Source: Jeotgalibaca dankookensis
GTDB lineage: Bacteria; Bacillota; Bacilli; Lactobacillales; Aerococcaceae
Reading direction: 5' to 3'
Assembly (NCBI RefSeq): GCF_002005405.1
Contig: NZ_CP019728.1
Span: 186,001-250,000 of the forward strand
DNA length: 64,000 nucleotides
Shown here: one piece after another, positions 17,128 to 26,486 of the stretch
Layout of the letters: every line of letters begins with the position of its first letter
How positions within the stretch are numbered: position 1 is the stretch's first letter
Made by a program: the position numbers and the translations under genes
The notes under the pieces: model-generated
Told to the model about the DNA's origin: nothing
Seen by the model: the letters and a program-made list of their open reading frames with translations, nothing else
Database searches by the model: none

Positions 17128-18657
17128 ATGGAGATGAAAAATAAAAAGGGGTTCATCACTCGTTTTTTAAATTGGGTAGAACGAACGGGTAATAAAATGC
17201 CTGCGCCTTTAATTATTTTTATTATACTAACAGGGCTCATTTTGTTAGCATCCTGGCTATTTTCTGCCATCGGGACACAAGTGGTTAGCCCTGCTACCAA
17301 TGAAATTATTCGCGTTGAAAATTTATTAACGCCCACAAATTTGGTGCGCATACTAGAAGGAACGATTAGTAATTTTACATCATTTCCAGCCCTAGGATTG
17401 GTGTTAGTGGTGATGCTAGGAATCGGAGTTGCCGAGCAATCTGGCTATTTTGAAGTTTTACTCACTTCGGTTATTAAAAAAGCGCCAATTAATCTCGTCT
17501 TATGGATAATTATATTTGTAGGAATTCTGGGAAATATTGCGGGGGATGCCGCACCGATTGTTATGCCACCATTAGCAGCTTTAATTTTTATAAAAATGGG
17601 TTACCATCCTATTGCTGGTGCGATTGTCGGTTATGTCGCACCAATGGGCGGCTTTGCAGCCAATATGATTCCAGGGATGTCCGATGCTTTAGTGTACGCT
17701 TTTACACAACCGGCCGCTCAGCTTATCGATCCGACTATTTCGGTTAACGTATTAATGAACTACTATTTTATTTTCCTATCTACGCCTATCTTAGCCATGG
17801 TTATTTTTTGGATTTTAAAAAAATATACCTTGCCACACCTAGGAACCTATACATCGGAAATAGGCAGCAACATTACAGCTGATCAAGATGAGATTTCAGA
17901 AGAAAAACGCGTAGCACTTAAATGGGCTAACTGGGGATTCTTTGCATTTATCCTTGTCATGCTTGCTCTAACGGTGCCGTCTAATGGACTTTTACGTAAT
18001 GCTGAAACAGGTTCGATTGTAAATGATTCGCCGCTTATGAACGGTGTTGGCGTTTTAATCACCTTGATGTTTTTTGTACCAGGAATTATCTATTCTCTAA
18101 AAGCAGGCGAAATTAAAAACTCGCATGATTTCTCTAATATGCTCTCTAAATCCATGTCTGGAATGGGGAACTTTATTGTAATAGTCTTCTTCGCAGCCCA
18201 AATGATGGCTTACTTTAGTTGGAGTAATTTAGGAACCGTCATTGCTGTCAAAGGAGCCGAACTCTTACAAAATACTAATGGGATTGTGCTCATTTTAGGT
18301 TTTATCGCTCTGACTGGATTTGTTAATCTCTTTATTGGGAGTGCCAGTTCCAAGTGGGCCTTGCTAGCACCTATCTTTGTACCGATGTTTATGCTACTAG
18401 ACTATCATCCTGCCTTGACACAAATGGCATATCGTATTGGTGACTCTATTACGAATCCATTATCACCGATGATGCCATATTTCCCAATCCTTTTGGCGAC
18501 GATTCAAAAGTATGATAAAAAAGCTGGGATTGGTACTATGATGGCCAATGCCTTACCTTATTCCGTAGCGATTGGTATTATTTGGCCTATACTCTTAATT
18601 ATTTGGTATACCTTTGGACTGCCACTAGGACCCAACAGCCCAATCTTTTTAAACTAA
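17128..18657 (+). CDS. AbgT-family transporter
   Basis: Membrane carrier of 509 residues with about ten to twelve helices and the AbgT-family segments GIGVAEQSGYFEVLL, GILGNIAGDAAPIVMPPLAALIF, GGFAANMIPGMSDAL, GSASSKWALLAPIFVPM and DSITNPLSPMMPYFPI. E. coli AbgT takes up p-aminobenzoyl-glutamate, whereas other members export sulfonamides. Its pairing with an M20 amidohydrolase 27 bp downstream fits uptake and hydrolysis of an N-acylated amino acid. AAGGAGG sits 7 bp before the ATG; a weak promoter TTGGAA-N17-TTATAA is at 17052-17080. Confidence 0.88.
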   Translation: MEMKNKKGFITRFLNWVERTGNKMPAPLIIFIILTGLILLASWLFSAIGTQVVSPATNEIIRVENLLTPTNLVRILEGTISNFTSFPALGLVLVVMLGIGVAEQSGYFEVLLTSVIKKAPINLVLWIIIFVGILGNIAGDAAPIVMPPLAALIFIKMGYHPIAGAIVGYVAPMGGFAANMIPGMSDALVYAFTQPAAQLIDPTISVNVLMNYYFIFLSTPILAMVIFWILKKYTLPHLGTYTSEIGSNITADQDEISEEKRVALKWANWGFFAFILVMLALTVPSNGLLRNAETGSIVNDSPLMNGVGVLITLMFFVPGIIYSLKAGEIKNSHDFSNMLSKSMSGMGNFIVIVFFAAQMMAYFSWSNLGTVIAVKGAELLQNTNGIVLILGFIALTGFVNLFIGSASSKWALLAPIFVPMFMLLDYHPALTQMAYRIGDSITNPLSPMMPYFPILLATIQKYDKKAGIGTMMANALPYSVAIGIIWPILLIIWYTFGLPLGPNSPIFLN

Positions 18658-18684
18658 TAAAGACTTAACTAAGGAGGAAAACCT

Positions 18685-19884
18685 GTGATAACTTATTTAA
18701 AAAAAGAATGGCTAGACGATTTAACTGCTCGAAAAGAACAAGTCATTGCATATCGGCGCTATCTTCACCAATTTCCTGAATTATCTTTCCAAGAGTTCAA
18801 AACCAGCCAGTTTATTTTTGATGAAATGAGTAAGCTGGAAAATGTCGTTGTGACCCGACCAACCGAAACGTCGGTTTTAGTAAAAATTAAAGGCGGAAAA
18901 CCAGGCAAGAAAATCGGTTTGCGGGCGGATATTGACGCCTTACCTATTGAAGAAGACCGCGATGAACTTGATTTTAAATCACAAGTACCCGGTGCCATGC
19001 ATGCGTGTGGGCACGATGGCCATACTGCAATCTTAATGGTCGCCACCCAATTTTTAGCGGAACATGCCCAAGAACTCCCAGGTGAGGTCTACGCGATCTT
19101 CCAACATGCGGAAGAAACGCCACCTGGTGGTGCTAAGGAAATGGTTGCTACCGGAATCTTTGACGATTTTGATTTTATTTATGGACATCACCTCTTTACA
19201 CCATATCCACTAGGAACTATGGATATCAAAGCGGGCCCCAATACAGGAAACTCTGACTTATACGAACTGACCATTTATGGTAAAGGTGGACATGCTGCCA
19301 TGCCGCATACGAGTATTGATCCGATTATTATTGGTGCGCAAATATTAGAAAAAATGCAAACCATTATTTCTAGAAAATTAAATCCTGTTAACGCAGCGAT
19401 TATTTCAAATACTGTTTTCCAAGCCGGCTCGATTGATGCAAAAAATGTCATTCCAAGTACTGCTTTCCTATCCGGAAGTGTCCGCAGCAATAACGCTGAA
19501 GAACGCCAAATCATTGCCCAAGAAATTGACCGGGTTGCCAAAGCAACCTGTGATGCCTATGGCGCAAGTTATCAGCTTGACTATCAATGGGGTTATAGTG
19601 CGGTAAACAATGACCAAGCAACAACAGCGATTGTTAAGGAAATTGCCGAAGAATTATTCCCAGGCCAAGTGACTCAACTGCCCATCTCACTAGGTGGCGA
19701 AGATTTCTCTGCCTTTTCGGATTTAGTTCCCGCAACTTATATTTGGATTGGAGCTGGTAATGCTGAAAAAGGCTACGATTATCCGCACCACCATCCCAAG
19801 TTTGCCTTGGATGAAGACAGTTTTTTAATTGGCTTACAAATGTTTGTAGCAGTGGCCATGAATTATACTGAGTTAGCTAAATAA
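18685..19884 (+). CDS. M20-family metallo-amidohydrolase
   Basis: Hydrolyses an amide bond of an N-acyl amino acid or aminobenzoyl-glutamate-like substrate. Metal-binding and catalytic residues are visible in HACGHDGHTAILM, FQHAEETPPGGAKEMV and the C-terminal YPHHHPKF; the lid domain with GHAAMPHTSIDPI occupies roughly residues 190-310. Its 399 residues match the AbgB/hippuricase/IAA-amino acid hydrolase group. The start is GTG with AAGGAGG upstream. Operon partner of the AbgT transporter and closed by a terminator. Confidence 0.87.
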   Translation: MITYLKKEWLDDLTARKEQVIAYRRYLHQFPELSFQEFKTSQFIFDEMSKLENVVVTRPTETSVLVKIKGGKPGKKIGLRADIDALPIEEDRDELDFKSQVPGAMHACGHDGHTAILMVATQFLAEHAQELPGEVYAIFQHAEETPPGGAKEMVATGIFDDFDFIYGHHLFTPYPLGTMDIKAGPNTGNSDLYELTIYGKGGHAAMPHTSIDPIIIGAQILEKMQTIISRKLNPVNAAIISNTVFQAGSIDAKNVIPSTAFLSGSVRSNNAEERQIIAQEIDRVAKATCDAYGASYQLDYQWGYSAVNNDQATTAIVKEIAEELFPGQVTQLPISLGGEDFSAFSDLVPATYIWIGAGNAEKGYDYPHHHPKFALDEDSFLIGLQMFVAVAMNYTELAK

Positions 19885-19891
19885 ATATTCC

Positions 19892-19923
19892 AAAACGTCT
19901 CGCAACCCAACGAGGCGTTTTTT
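19892..19923 (+). terminator. Terminator after the amidohydrolase
   Basis: AAAACGTCTCG and CGAGGCGTTTT form an 11-bp stem (one G-U) with an 8-nt loop and a T run. Confidence 0.85.
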
Positions 19924-19930
19924 CTCTTGC

Positions 19931-19960
19931 TTGACGAAAACCTATTGCGTTAAGTAGACT
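19931..19960 (+). promoter_or_regulatory. Putative busR promoter
   Basis: TTGACG, 18-bp spacer, TAGACT, ending about 30 bp before the busR start and just after the preceding terminator. Confidence 0.5.
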
Positions 19961-19990
19961 AAGTAAAAGAAAATCTGGAGGCATGTGTCA

Positions 19991-20611
19991 TTGAAATATA
20001 AAATTGAAAGACCTTTATACCAGCAAATCGCTTTAAAATTAGCCCAGCAAGTAGCGGATGGAACCTATGAAGAAGGAACCAAACTGCATGCCCGGTCTAC
20101 ATTAGCCCAATCGTTTGGAGTTTCAGCTGAAACGACTCGTAAGGCCGTACAAGTATTGGATGATCTAGGCATTATGGAATCTTATCACGGTAGCGGCACG
20201 CTAGTGGCATCGAAGGAAAAAGCACAAATTTATGTCCGTCAGTTTAAAGATAAAGAGACCATCGAAAATATGCGCAACAATCTCTTAAAGAGTGTCGACC
20301 GCCAACAAAAAGAGTGGCAGAATTTCGGCGAATTACTAAATGAATTGGTTGCCCATACGCGTCAATCTTATGATTTAAATAGTTTTTTACCTTATGAACT
20401 GGAGATAACCGAACAAGCCCAGCACTTAGACCGGACCATTGCGGATCTTAATATTTGGCAAGCGACCGGCGCAACCATTGTCGGGTTAATGCACAAAGAA
20501 AAGATGTTAGTATCACCTGGACCCTATGTAAAAATCGGCAAAAATGATTTGATTTATTTTGTTGGAAATGAGTATAGTCTGCAACGGATGCGCGATTTCT
20601 TTTACAAATAA
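19991..20611 (+). CDS. busR: BusR-type GntR regulator with RCK_C domain
   Basis: N-terminal GntR winged helix (PLYQQIALKLAQQVADGTYEEGTKLHARSTLAQSFGVSAETTRKAV), a coiled-coil middle (about 85-120) and a C-terminal TrkA_C/RCK_C domain (GATIVGLMHKEKMLVSPGP, IYFVGNE). This architecture defines BusR, which in lactococci and streptococci represses the glycine betaine transporter when bound to cyclic di-AMP. I prefer the TTG at 19991, 9 bp after GGAGG, over the GTG at 19985 that would be only 3 bp away. The next genes are the transporter itself, with an inverted repeat in between. Confidence 0.88.
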   Translation: MKYKIERPLYQQIALKLAQQVADGTYEEGTKLHARSTLAQSFGVSAETTRKAVQVLDDLGIMESYHGSGTLVASKEKAQIYVRQFKDKETIENMRNNLLKSVDRQQKEWQNFGELLNELVAHTRQSYDLNSFLPYELEITEQAQHLDRTIADLNIWQATGATIVGLMHKEKMLVSPGPYVKIGKNDLIYFVGNEYSLQRMRDFFYK

Positions 20612-20632
20612 ACATTTTTTTAAGCAATTAAG

Positions 20633-20677
20633 TTTACAAAAGTGACCATTGGTGTTAGTATGTTAAGAGTCACTTTT
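20633..20677 (+). promoter_or_regulatory. busA promoter enclosed in a BusR-type operator
   Basis: A perfect inverted repeat AAAAGTGAC (20638-20646) and GTCACTTTT (20669-20677) is separated by 22 bp. The promoter TTTACA-N17-TAGTAT (20633-20661) has its -10 inside that spacer, so a protein holding both arms would block transcription. Confidence 0.75.
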
Positions 20678-20712
20678 CAGAAAACGAAAAATTTAAAGGA
20701 GTGTGTTGTAAT

Positions 20713-21900
20713 TTGGCAAAGTTAAAAGTCGAAAATCTAACCAAAGTTTTTGGTAGACGGACGAAACAAGCCTTACAAATGGTTAAAGAAAATAAATCGA
20801 AAACAGAAATATTAGAAGAAACAGGCGCAACCGTGGGAGTAAACAATGCAAACCTAGAAATCAATGATAACGAAATATTCGTCATCATGGGATTATCTGG
20901 TAGTGGGAAATCAACACTCGTTCGTCTCTTAAATCGTCTCATTGAGCCAACATCTGGCGCTATTTATATTGATGGTGAAAATATTGCAGAATTGGATAAA
21001 GAAGGACTCCGCGAAGTCCGCCGTGAAAAAATCAACATGGTCTTCCAAAATTTCGCACTCTTTCCACATCGGACTATTTTAGAGAACACTGAATTCGGAT
21101 TAGAAATCCGCGAGGTTGATCCTGCTAAGCGTAAAGAACGCGCTGAACAAGCCTTAGATAATTCCGGCTTACTTTCTTTTAAAGATCAATTTCCTAACCA
21201 ATTATCAGGTGGGATGCAACAACGGGTTGGATTAGCACGTGCCTTGGCAAACGATCCAGAAATTCTATTAATGGATGAGGCTTTTTCAGCTCTAGATCCA
21301 TTAATTCGTCGCGAAATGCAAGATGAACTAATTACCTTACAGGAAACTGTTCAAAAAACGATTATCTTTATTACGCATGATTTAAACGAAGCATTACGTA
21401 TTGGTGACCGCATTGCCATTATGAAAGATGGCGAAGTGGTTCAAGTGGGTACAGGTGAAGAAATCTTGACCAATCCAGCCAATGATTATGTGCGTGATTT
21501 CGTTGAAGAAGTAGACCGCTCGAAAGTACTAACGGCAGCCAATATCATGATTCCAGCTATTGCAACACGTGTCGAAAACAAAGGACCGAACGTTATCCTG
21601 AATGAAATTCGTCACGAAAAGACAAGCTTGGTGATGGCTGTAAACAGTAAGCGTGAATTACTCGGCTTTATTACGGCAGACAAATTACTAGAAGCGAGAC
21701 GAAACAACATCTCGCCAATGGATATTATTGATACCAATGTTACGCGTGTAGAAGCGGATACCTTGGTTGAAGAGCTGTTTCCAATTATGAATGATTCATC
21801 CGCACCGATTGCGGTTGTTGAAAATAACCGTCTACTTGGAGTAATTCGTCGTGGAACGATTATTGATGCACTAGCAAAAACGAATGGGGTGAATAATTAA
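20713..21900 (+). CDS. busAA: Glycine betaine ABC transporter, ATPase with CBS domains
   Basis: ATP-binding subunit of an OpuA/BusA osmoprotectant importer. The ABC domain has Walker [11 protein letters not shown], signature [15 protein letters not shown] and Walker [13 protein letters not shown]; the C-terminal 120 residues are a tandem CBS module ([18 protein letters not shown] ... [23 protein letters not shown]) that senses ionic strength in OpuA. The start is TTG at 20713 ([13 protein letters not shown]), about 11 bp after AAAGGAG; a GTG at 20701 is in the Shine-Dalgarno itself. The permease gene starts 1 bp after its stop. Confidence 0.9.
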   Translation: MAKLKVENLTKVFGRRTKQALQMVKENKSKTEILEETGATVGVNNANLEINDNEIFVIMGLSGSGKSTLVRLLNRLIEPTSGAIYIDGENIAELDKEGLREVRREKINMVFQNFALFPHRTILENTEFGLEIREVDPAKRKERAEQALDNSGLLSFKDQFPNQLSGGMQQRVGLARALANDPEILLMDEAFSALDPLIRREMQDELITLQETVQKTIIFITHDLNEALRIGDRIAIMKDGEVVQVGTGEEILTNPANDYVRDFVEEVDRSKVLTAANIMIPAIATRVENKGPNVILNEIRHEKTSLVMAVNSKRELLGFITADKLLEARRNNISPMDIIDTNVTRVEADTLVEELFPIMNDSSAPIAVVENNRLLGVIRRGTIIDALAKTNGVNN

Positions 21901-21901
21901 G

Positions 21902-23623
21902 ATGGATTTTTTAACACAAACAATACCAGTAGCAGACTGGATTGATGCTTTTACACAGTGGTTGACAACAACCTTCTCAGGACTCTTTGGTTTCTTGCAA
22001 ACAGTCGGAAGTGTGGCAATGAATGCCATGACGGATCTCTTATTATTAGTTCCGCCGCTCCTCTTTATTGTTCTATTAACAGTAGGGATGTACTTCATAA
22101 CCAAACGTAAACTCGGATTAACCGCCTTTGTCCTCATTGGCTTACTCTTCATCTATAACCAAGGACTTTGGGCCAACTTGATGAATACCGTCACATTAGT
22201 ACTAGTAGCGAGTTTAATTTCAATTGTGATTGGGATTCCTTTAGGAATTATGATGGCAAAGAGCAAAGTTGCTCATAACATCATTACACCGATTCTTGAT
22301 TTTATGCAGACAATGCCTTCCTTTGTGTACTTGATTCCTGCAGTTGCTTTCTTTGGAATCGGAATGGTGCCAGGGGTATTCGCATCCGTTATCTTTGCAC
22401 TGCCACCAACCGTTCGCTTTACTAATCTAGGAATTACACAAGTTCCAGAAGATTTACAAGAAGCGTCGGAATCATTCGGTAGTACCGGATGGCAAAAACT
22501 AATTAAATTAGAGTTACCATTAGCAAAAGAAACTATTTTTGCCGGAATCAACCAAACAACGATGTTAGCACTTTCTATGGTTGTGACAGCATCCATGATC
22601 GGGGCACCTGGTTTGGGAGAAGGCGTACTCGCTGGATTGCAACGAGCAGAAATTGGTAAAGGGTTCGTAAGTGGGATTTCGCTGGTTATTTTAGCGATTA
22701 TCATTGACCGCGTAACACAAAACTTAAACAGACCACGTAAGGCTAAAACAGCTGCAGAGCGTAAGACTAGCAAACGTAATACCCTGATTGGTACTGTTGT
22801 GGCGTTACTTGCTCTAGTCGGAGGTGTTTTCTACTACGTATCTTCACAAGATAAAGAACAAGATATTACCTTGAGTAGTGTGCAATGGGATAGTGAAATT
22901 GCCTCAACCAACGTTTTAGCTCTTGTTTTAGAAGACTTAGGATACAATGTTGATATTAAATACTTAGATGTTTCTGTTATGTACAGTGCGGTAGCAACAG
23001 GTGAAGCTGATGCAACGATTGCCGCTTGGTTACCAGTTACCCAAGGACCGATTTATGATAAATATAAAGATACTTTGGTAGACTTAGGACCTAACTTAAC
23101 AGGTGTTCGAAATGGGTTAACCGTTCCAGCTTATATGGACGTTGATAGTATCGAAGATTTAACCGATGAAGCCGGTAAACAGATTACAGGGATTGAACCA
23201 GGAGCAGGTATTACTGGTTTAACCGAGACGGTTATTTCAAGTTACGACAACTTGGATGGTTGGACTCAAAAAACGTCCTCAACCGGAGCGATGACTGTTG
23301 AATTAGGTCAAGCTATTGAAAACCAAGAAGAGATTGTAATTACTGGTTGGACGCCGCATTGGATGTTTGAAAAATATGACTTGAAGATGCTAGAAGATCC
23401 ACAAGGATTAATTAGTAAGGAAGAGTCTATTTACACCTTTGCTCGCGAAGGATTAGAAGAAGATATGCCTGAAGTTTATAATGTATTAGAAAACTTTAAC
23501 TGGACGGTAGAAGACATGCAAAGTGTCATGGTAGAATTAAATGACGATGTTGATCCAGAAGTAGCTGCACGCAATTGGATTGCAGCAAATCCAGAGATGG
23601 TTCAAAGCTGGGTAAAAGAATAA
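21902..23623 (+). CDS. busAB: Glycine betaine ABC transporter, fused permease and binding protein
   Basis: The N-terminal half (about 1-290) is an OpuAB-type permease with a scaffold helix region and the transport core (SLISIVIGIPLGIMMAKSK, EASESFGSTGWQKLIKLELP, MLALSMVVTASMIGAPGLG). After a final helix (ALLALVGGVFYYV) the C-terminal 260 residues are the betaine-binding domain, with aromatic residues such as WLPVTQ and GWTPHWMFEKYDL that would form the Trp box. The fusion is the hallmark of BusAB/OpuABC. Operon mate of busAA, ended by a bidirectional terminator. Confidence 0.92.
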   Translation: MDFLTQTIPVADWIDAFTQWLTTTFSGLFGFLQTVGSVAMNAMTDLLLLVPPLLFIVLLTVGMYFITKRKLGLTAFVLIGLLFIYNQGLWANLMNTVTLVLVASLISIVIGIPLGIMMAKSKVAHNIITPILDFMQTMPSFVYLIPAVAFFGIGMVPGVFASVIFALPPTVRFTNLGITQVPEDLQEASESFGSTGWQKLIKLELPLAKETIFAGINQTTMLALSMVVTASMIGAPGLGEGVLAGLQRAEIGKGFVSGISLVILAIIIDRVTQNLNRPRKAKTAAERKTSKRNTLIGTVVALLALVGGVFYYVSSQDKEQDITLSSVQWDSEIASTNVLALVLEDLGYNVDIKYLDVSVMYSAVATGEADATIAAWLPVTQGPIYDKYKDTLVDLGPNLTGVRNGLTVPAYMDVDSIEDLTDEAGKQITGIEPGAGITGLTETVISSYDNLDGWTQKTSSTGAMTVELGQAIENQEEIVITGWTPHWMFEKYDLKMLEDPQGLISKEESIYTFAREGLEEDMPEVYNVLENFNWTVEDMQSVMVELNDDVDPEVAARNWIAANPEMVQSWVKE

Positions 23624-23630
23624 AAAAAAC

Positions 23631-23671
23631 AAGGAAGGGACAAGTTTAAGTTGTCCTTTCCTTATTTTTTT
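23631..23671. terminator. Bidirectional terminator between busAB and cstR
   Basis: AAGGAAGGGACAA and TTGTCCTTTCCTT form a 13-bp stem (one G-U) flanked by A and T runs; the cstR stop codon is within it. Confidence 0.82.
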
Positions 23672-23922
23672 ATGATCATTTGAATGGCTTGATCTAGTTT
23701 TTTTGATTGTTCTTCGGCATTATCGGCTGGATTTTGAATACAAGCCTTTAAGTTTTCTGCAACCAGAATTCCCATTACCCGGTCAATACTGGAACGTACA
23801 GCACTCAGTTGGGTCATAACATCCATACAACCTTGGTCTTCTTCAATCATTTTTTGAATGCCACGCAATTGCCCTTCACTCCGTTTCAAACGGTTTAATA
23901 ACTTTTTATTGGTTTCTTCCAT
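23662..23922 (-). CDS. cstR: CstR-like persulfide-sensing repressor (CsoR family)
   Basis: All-helical 86-residue repressor. The two cysteines expected for thiol sensing are C32 (EEDQGCMDVM) and C61 (ENLKACI), 29 apart as in CsoR/CstR. The copper-ligand His found four residues before the second Cys in CsoR is Asn57 here, so it should respond to persulfides rather than copper. It is divergent from two rhodaneses and a CoA-disulfide reductase, with two TATACC...GGTATA operators in between, which supports the call. AGGAGG precedes the ATG. Confidence 0.85.
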   Translation of the reverse strand: MEETNKKLLNRLKRSEGQLRGIQKMIEEDQGCMDVMTQLSAVRSSIDRVMGILVAENLKACIQNPADNAEEQSKKLDQAIQMIIKK

Positions 23923-23961
23923 TATTTATCCTCCTCAAATTATCGCACTTATGCAAATAAA

Positions 23962-23980
23962 TATACCCATGTACGGTATA
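23962..23980. promoter_or_regulatory. CstR-type operator 1, at the cstR side
   Basis: Inverted repeat TATACC-N7-GGTATA, about 40 bp upstream of the cstR start, so placed for autoregulation. It has the same arms as operator 2. Confidence 0.7.
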
Positions 23981-24021
23981 GAAGTCAAGAAACAACTCCA
24001 ATAGTTTCTCAATCCTAATAG

Positions 24022-24069
24022 TTGACAAGCGTATCGATATACGGTTTAATATACCCTATAAGGTATATT
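24022..24069 (+). promoter_or_regulatory. Promoter of the sulfurtransferase operon with CstR-type operator 2
   Basis: TTGACA (24022), 17-bp spacer, TTTAAT (24045-24050). The palindrome AATATACC-N6-GGTATATT (24048-24069) covers the end of the -10 and the start point, the classic repression position. Confidence 0.78.
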
Positions 24070-24089
24070 TGATTAGGAGGAAATAAATA

Positions 24090-24404
24090 ATGTTTGGATT
24101 ATTCCAAAGTATTCAAAGCGTTTCTACCAAAGAGTTAGAAACTAAATTAACTGATAATATCACGTTACTTGATGTCCGTACGCCGGATGAATACCGGTCA
24201 GGGCATATTAGCAAAGCAAAGAATGTCCCTGTTGATAAGATTGCTAGTCACTCTGGCAATAAAGACCAACCCGTTTATGTCATTTGCCAGTCAGGTATGC
24301 GCAGTAAACGCGCTGCTAAGGCTTTAAAAAGCAATGGCTATAAGCCAATTAATGTCCGTGGCGGGATGAGTCAATGGTCAGGTTCAGTAAGAGGAGGAAA
24401 ATAA
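24090..24404 (+). CDS. Rhodanese-like sulfurtransferase
   Basis: Single-domain rhodanese (104 residues) that moves sulfane sulfur through a cysteine persulfide. The active loop reads VICQSGMRSKRAA, with the catalytic Cys about residue 72; LLDVRTPDEYRSGHI is the conserved N-terminal motif. The first residues MFGLFQSIQS may form a short amphipathic start. First gene of a three-gene operon (1-bp gap to the next) behind a CstR-type operator, so it is probably induced by sulfide or polysulfide stress. Confidence 0.88.
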   Translation: MFGLFQSIQSVSTKELETKLTDNITLLDVRTPDEYRSGHISKAKNVPVDKIASHSGNKDQPVYVICQSGMRSKRAAKALKSNGYKPINVRGGMSQWSGSVRGGK

Positions 24405-24405
24405 G

Positions 24406-26064
24406 ATGAAAAAAATTGTTATTGTCGGCGGTGTCGCAGGTGGTATGTCAGCAGCAACCCGTTTAAGACGTTTAATGGAAGATGCAGAAATTATTATTTT
24501 AGAAAAAGGACCCTTTGTGTCTTTTGCTAACTGTGGGTTACCTTATTATGTATCGGGTGAAATTGATGACCGCAGCAAACTCTTGGTGCAAACACCAGAG
24601 TCGCTTCAAGCGCGCTTCAATTTAGATGTGCGTCCTAACCATGAAGTAACCGCAATTAACCGTGATGAAAAGACAGTCACTATTAAACATGGTGAAGCGA
24701 TTTTAACAGAGAACTATGATGCATTAATTCTCTCACCAGGTGCTAGCCCATTTGTGCCACCGATTGAAAACTTAGACCAAGCAGACAATGTTTTTTCATT
24801 GCGCAATGTTCCCGATTTGGATGCGATTATGGAAGAAATTCATACTGAAGATCCAAAAAATGCTGTTGTGATTGGTGCTGGTTTTATCGGCTTAGAGATG
24901 GCTGAAAACTTACACGCTCGCGGCATGACCGTTACGATTGTCGAACGTGCGCCACACGTTCTACCACCCTTGGATGAAGAAATGGCAGCCTTTGTTAGTC
25001 AAGAACTAGAAGAAAAAGGGGTTAAAGTTTTGACTTCTCAATCTGCTCAAGCATTTGAAGAGAAGGGTAAAAAAGTGATTTTAGAAGACGGAACGACTTT
25101 AGACAGTGATTTAACCATTATATCCGTTGGTGTTCAACCAGAAACCAAGCTAGCAAAAGAAGCAGGACTAGAATTAGGCTTGCGTAATGGTCTCGTTGTT
25201 AATGATAAATATCAAACCAGTGACCCAAATATTTATGCCGTTGGGGATGCAATTGTGGTGAAACAACAAATTACCGGAGAAGATGCACTTATTTCATTAG
25301 CGTCTCCTGCTAACCGTCAAGGTCGCCAAGTAGCTGACGTGATTGCTGGATTGGACCGTACAAATAAAGGTAGTATCGGAACAGCCATTGTACGCGTTTT
25401 TGATCTAACCGCTGCTTCAACTGGATTGAGTGAGCGTCAAGCACGTCAAGCTGGTTTAGAAGTAGACGTGATTCACACATCTGGTAAAGACCATGCCGGC
25501 TATTACCCGGGAGCAACTGATGTAAACTTGAAACTGGTATTCAATCCAACTACAGGTGACATTTATGGCGCACAAGGAATTGGTCAAAAAGGAATCGACA
25601 AACGGATTGATATTCTGGCTACAGCTATTAAAGGTGGATTAACTATTTTTGATTTACCAGAACTTGAATTTACCTATGCACCACCATTTGGAGCAGCTAA
25701 GGATCCAGTCAATATGATTGGTTACGCAGCTATGAACGTAGTGGAAGGATTAAGTGATTCCATCCAATGGTATGACTTGAAAGATGAAGTTGCTAAGGGT
25801 AAAGTCATTTTAGACGTTCGTAACGAAAGCGAACTCGCCTCAAATGGTCGTTTCAAAGATGCACTTAATATCCCTTTAAATGAATTACGCGACCGTATGG
25901 ATGAATTGGATCCAGAACAAGCTTACATTGTGAGTTGCCACTCGGGACTACGAAGCTATATTGCTGAGCGCCAATTAAAACAAGCGGGCTTTAACGTTGA
26001 AAACCTAGACGGCGCATTTTCACTATACAAAACAGTAAGAGGAGAGGAAATCGAATATGTATAA
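24406..26064 (+). CDS. cdr: CoA-disulfide/persulfide reductase with C-terminal rhodanese domain
   Basis: Flavoprotein reducing CoA disulfide or persulfide with NAD(P)H. The FAD motif is IVIVGGVAGGMSAATRLRR; the single active Cys is in SFANCGLPYYVSGE (about residue 43); the NAD(P)H motif is AVVIGAGFIGLEMAENL; the dimerisation domain ends near 445. The last 100 residues are a rhodanese with IVSCHSGLRSY. This fusion (CoADR-RHD type) is known in sulfide-handling operons. Its last 8 bp overlap the following rhodanese. Confidence 0.9.
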   Translation: MKKIVIVGGVAGGMSAATRLRRLMEDAEIIILEKGPFVSFANCGLPYYVSGEIDDRSKLLVQTPESLQARFNLDVRPNHEVTAINRDEKTVTIKHGEAILTENYDALILSPGASPFVPPIENLDQADNVFSLRNVPDLDAIMEEIHTEDPKNAVVIGAGFIGLEMAENLHARGMTVTIVERAPHVLPPLDEEMAAFVSQELEEKGVKVLTSQSAQAFEEKGKKVILEDGTTLDSDLTIISVGVQPETKLAKEAGLELGLRNGLVVNDKYQTSDPNIYAVGDAIVVKQQITGEDALISLASPANRQGRQVADVIAGLDRTNKGSIGTAIVRVFDLTAASTGLSERQARQAGLEVDVIHTSGKDHAGYYPGATDVNLKLVFNPTTGDIYGAQGIGQKGIDKRIDILATAIKGGLTIFDLPELEFTYAPPFGAAKDPVNMIGYAAMNVVEGLSDSIQWYDLKDEVAKGKVILDVRNESELASNGRFKDALNIPLNELRDRMDELDPEQAYIVSCHSGLRSYIAERQLKQAGFNVENLDGAFSLYKTVRGEEIEYV

Positions 26065-26356
26065 TTCAATCGGAGTTGCTGAATTTTACCAGGCTTCAAA
26101 AAAAGAAAAATTACCAATTATTGATGTGAGAGAGAAGGAAGAGTATGCGCGTGGACATGTTCCCAATGCGATTAACATGCCTTTGAGTAGCTTAAGTGAA
26201 AACTATCAAGAACTTGATAAAGATACTGATTACTACCTTATTTGCCAGACCGGTGGACGATCAGCAACTGCTAGCCGCTTTTTAGCAGAACAAGGCTATG
26301 ACGTCACTAACGTTATGGGTGGAACTTCTGCTTACCAAGGTGCCTTAGAAAAATAA
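26057..26356 (+). CDS. Second single-domain rhodanese
   Basis: Sulfurtransferase of 99 residues with PIIDVREKEEYARGHV and the active loop LICQTGGRSATAS (Cys about residue 65). It is translationally coupled to cdr. With the domain inside Cdr this makes three rhodanese modules in one transcript, which may act as a relay or with different acceptors (inference). Confidence 0.87.
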   Translation: MYNSIGVAEFYQASKKEKLPIIDVREKEEYARGHVPNAINMPLSSLSENYQELDKDTDYYLICQTGGRSATASRFLAEQGYDVTNVMGGTSAYQGALEK

Positions 26357-26359
26357 TTA

Positions 26360-26398
26360 AAAAACTCCTGAAAGAGAAATTTTCTTTCAGGAGTTTTT
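26360..26398 (+). terminator. Terminator of the sulfurtransferase operon
   Basis: AAAAACTCCTGAAAGA and TCTTTCAGGAGTTTTT give a perfect 16-bp stem with a 7-nt loop. Confidence 0.9.
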
Positions 26399-26486
26399 AT
26401 TTGGATGCGGTAGAGGAAAGAATACTGTATAATTAAGGAGTATTCCGTTACATGATTATAAGATAGACAAAGCAGGAGCTAAGAGC

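Noticed and set aside
22273-22773. 166-codon open frame on the minus strand inside busAB
   Set aside because: It is a mirror of the strongly supported transporter gene and has no ribosome binding site or protein family features.
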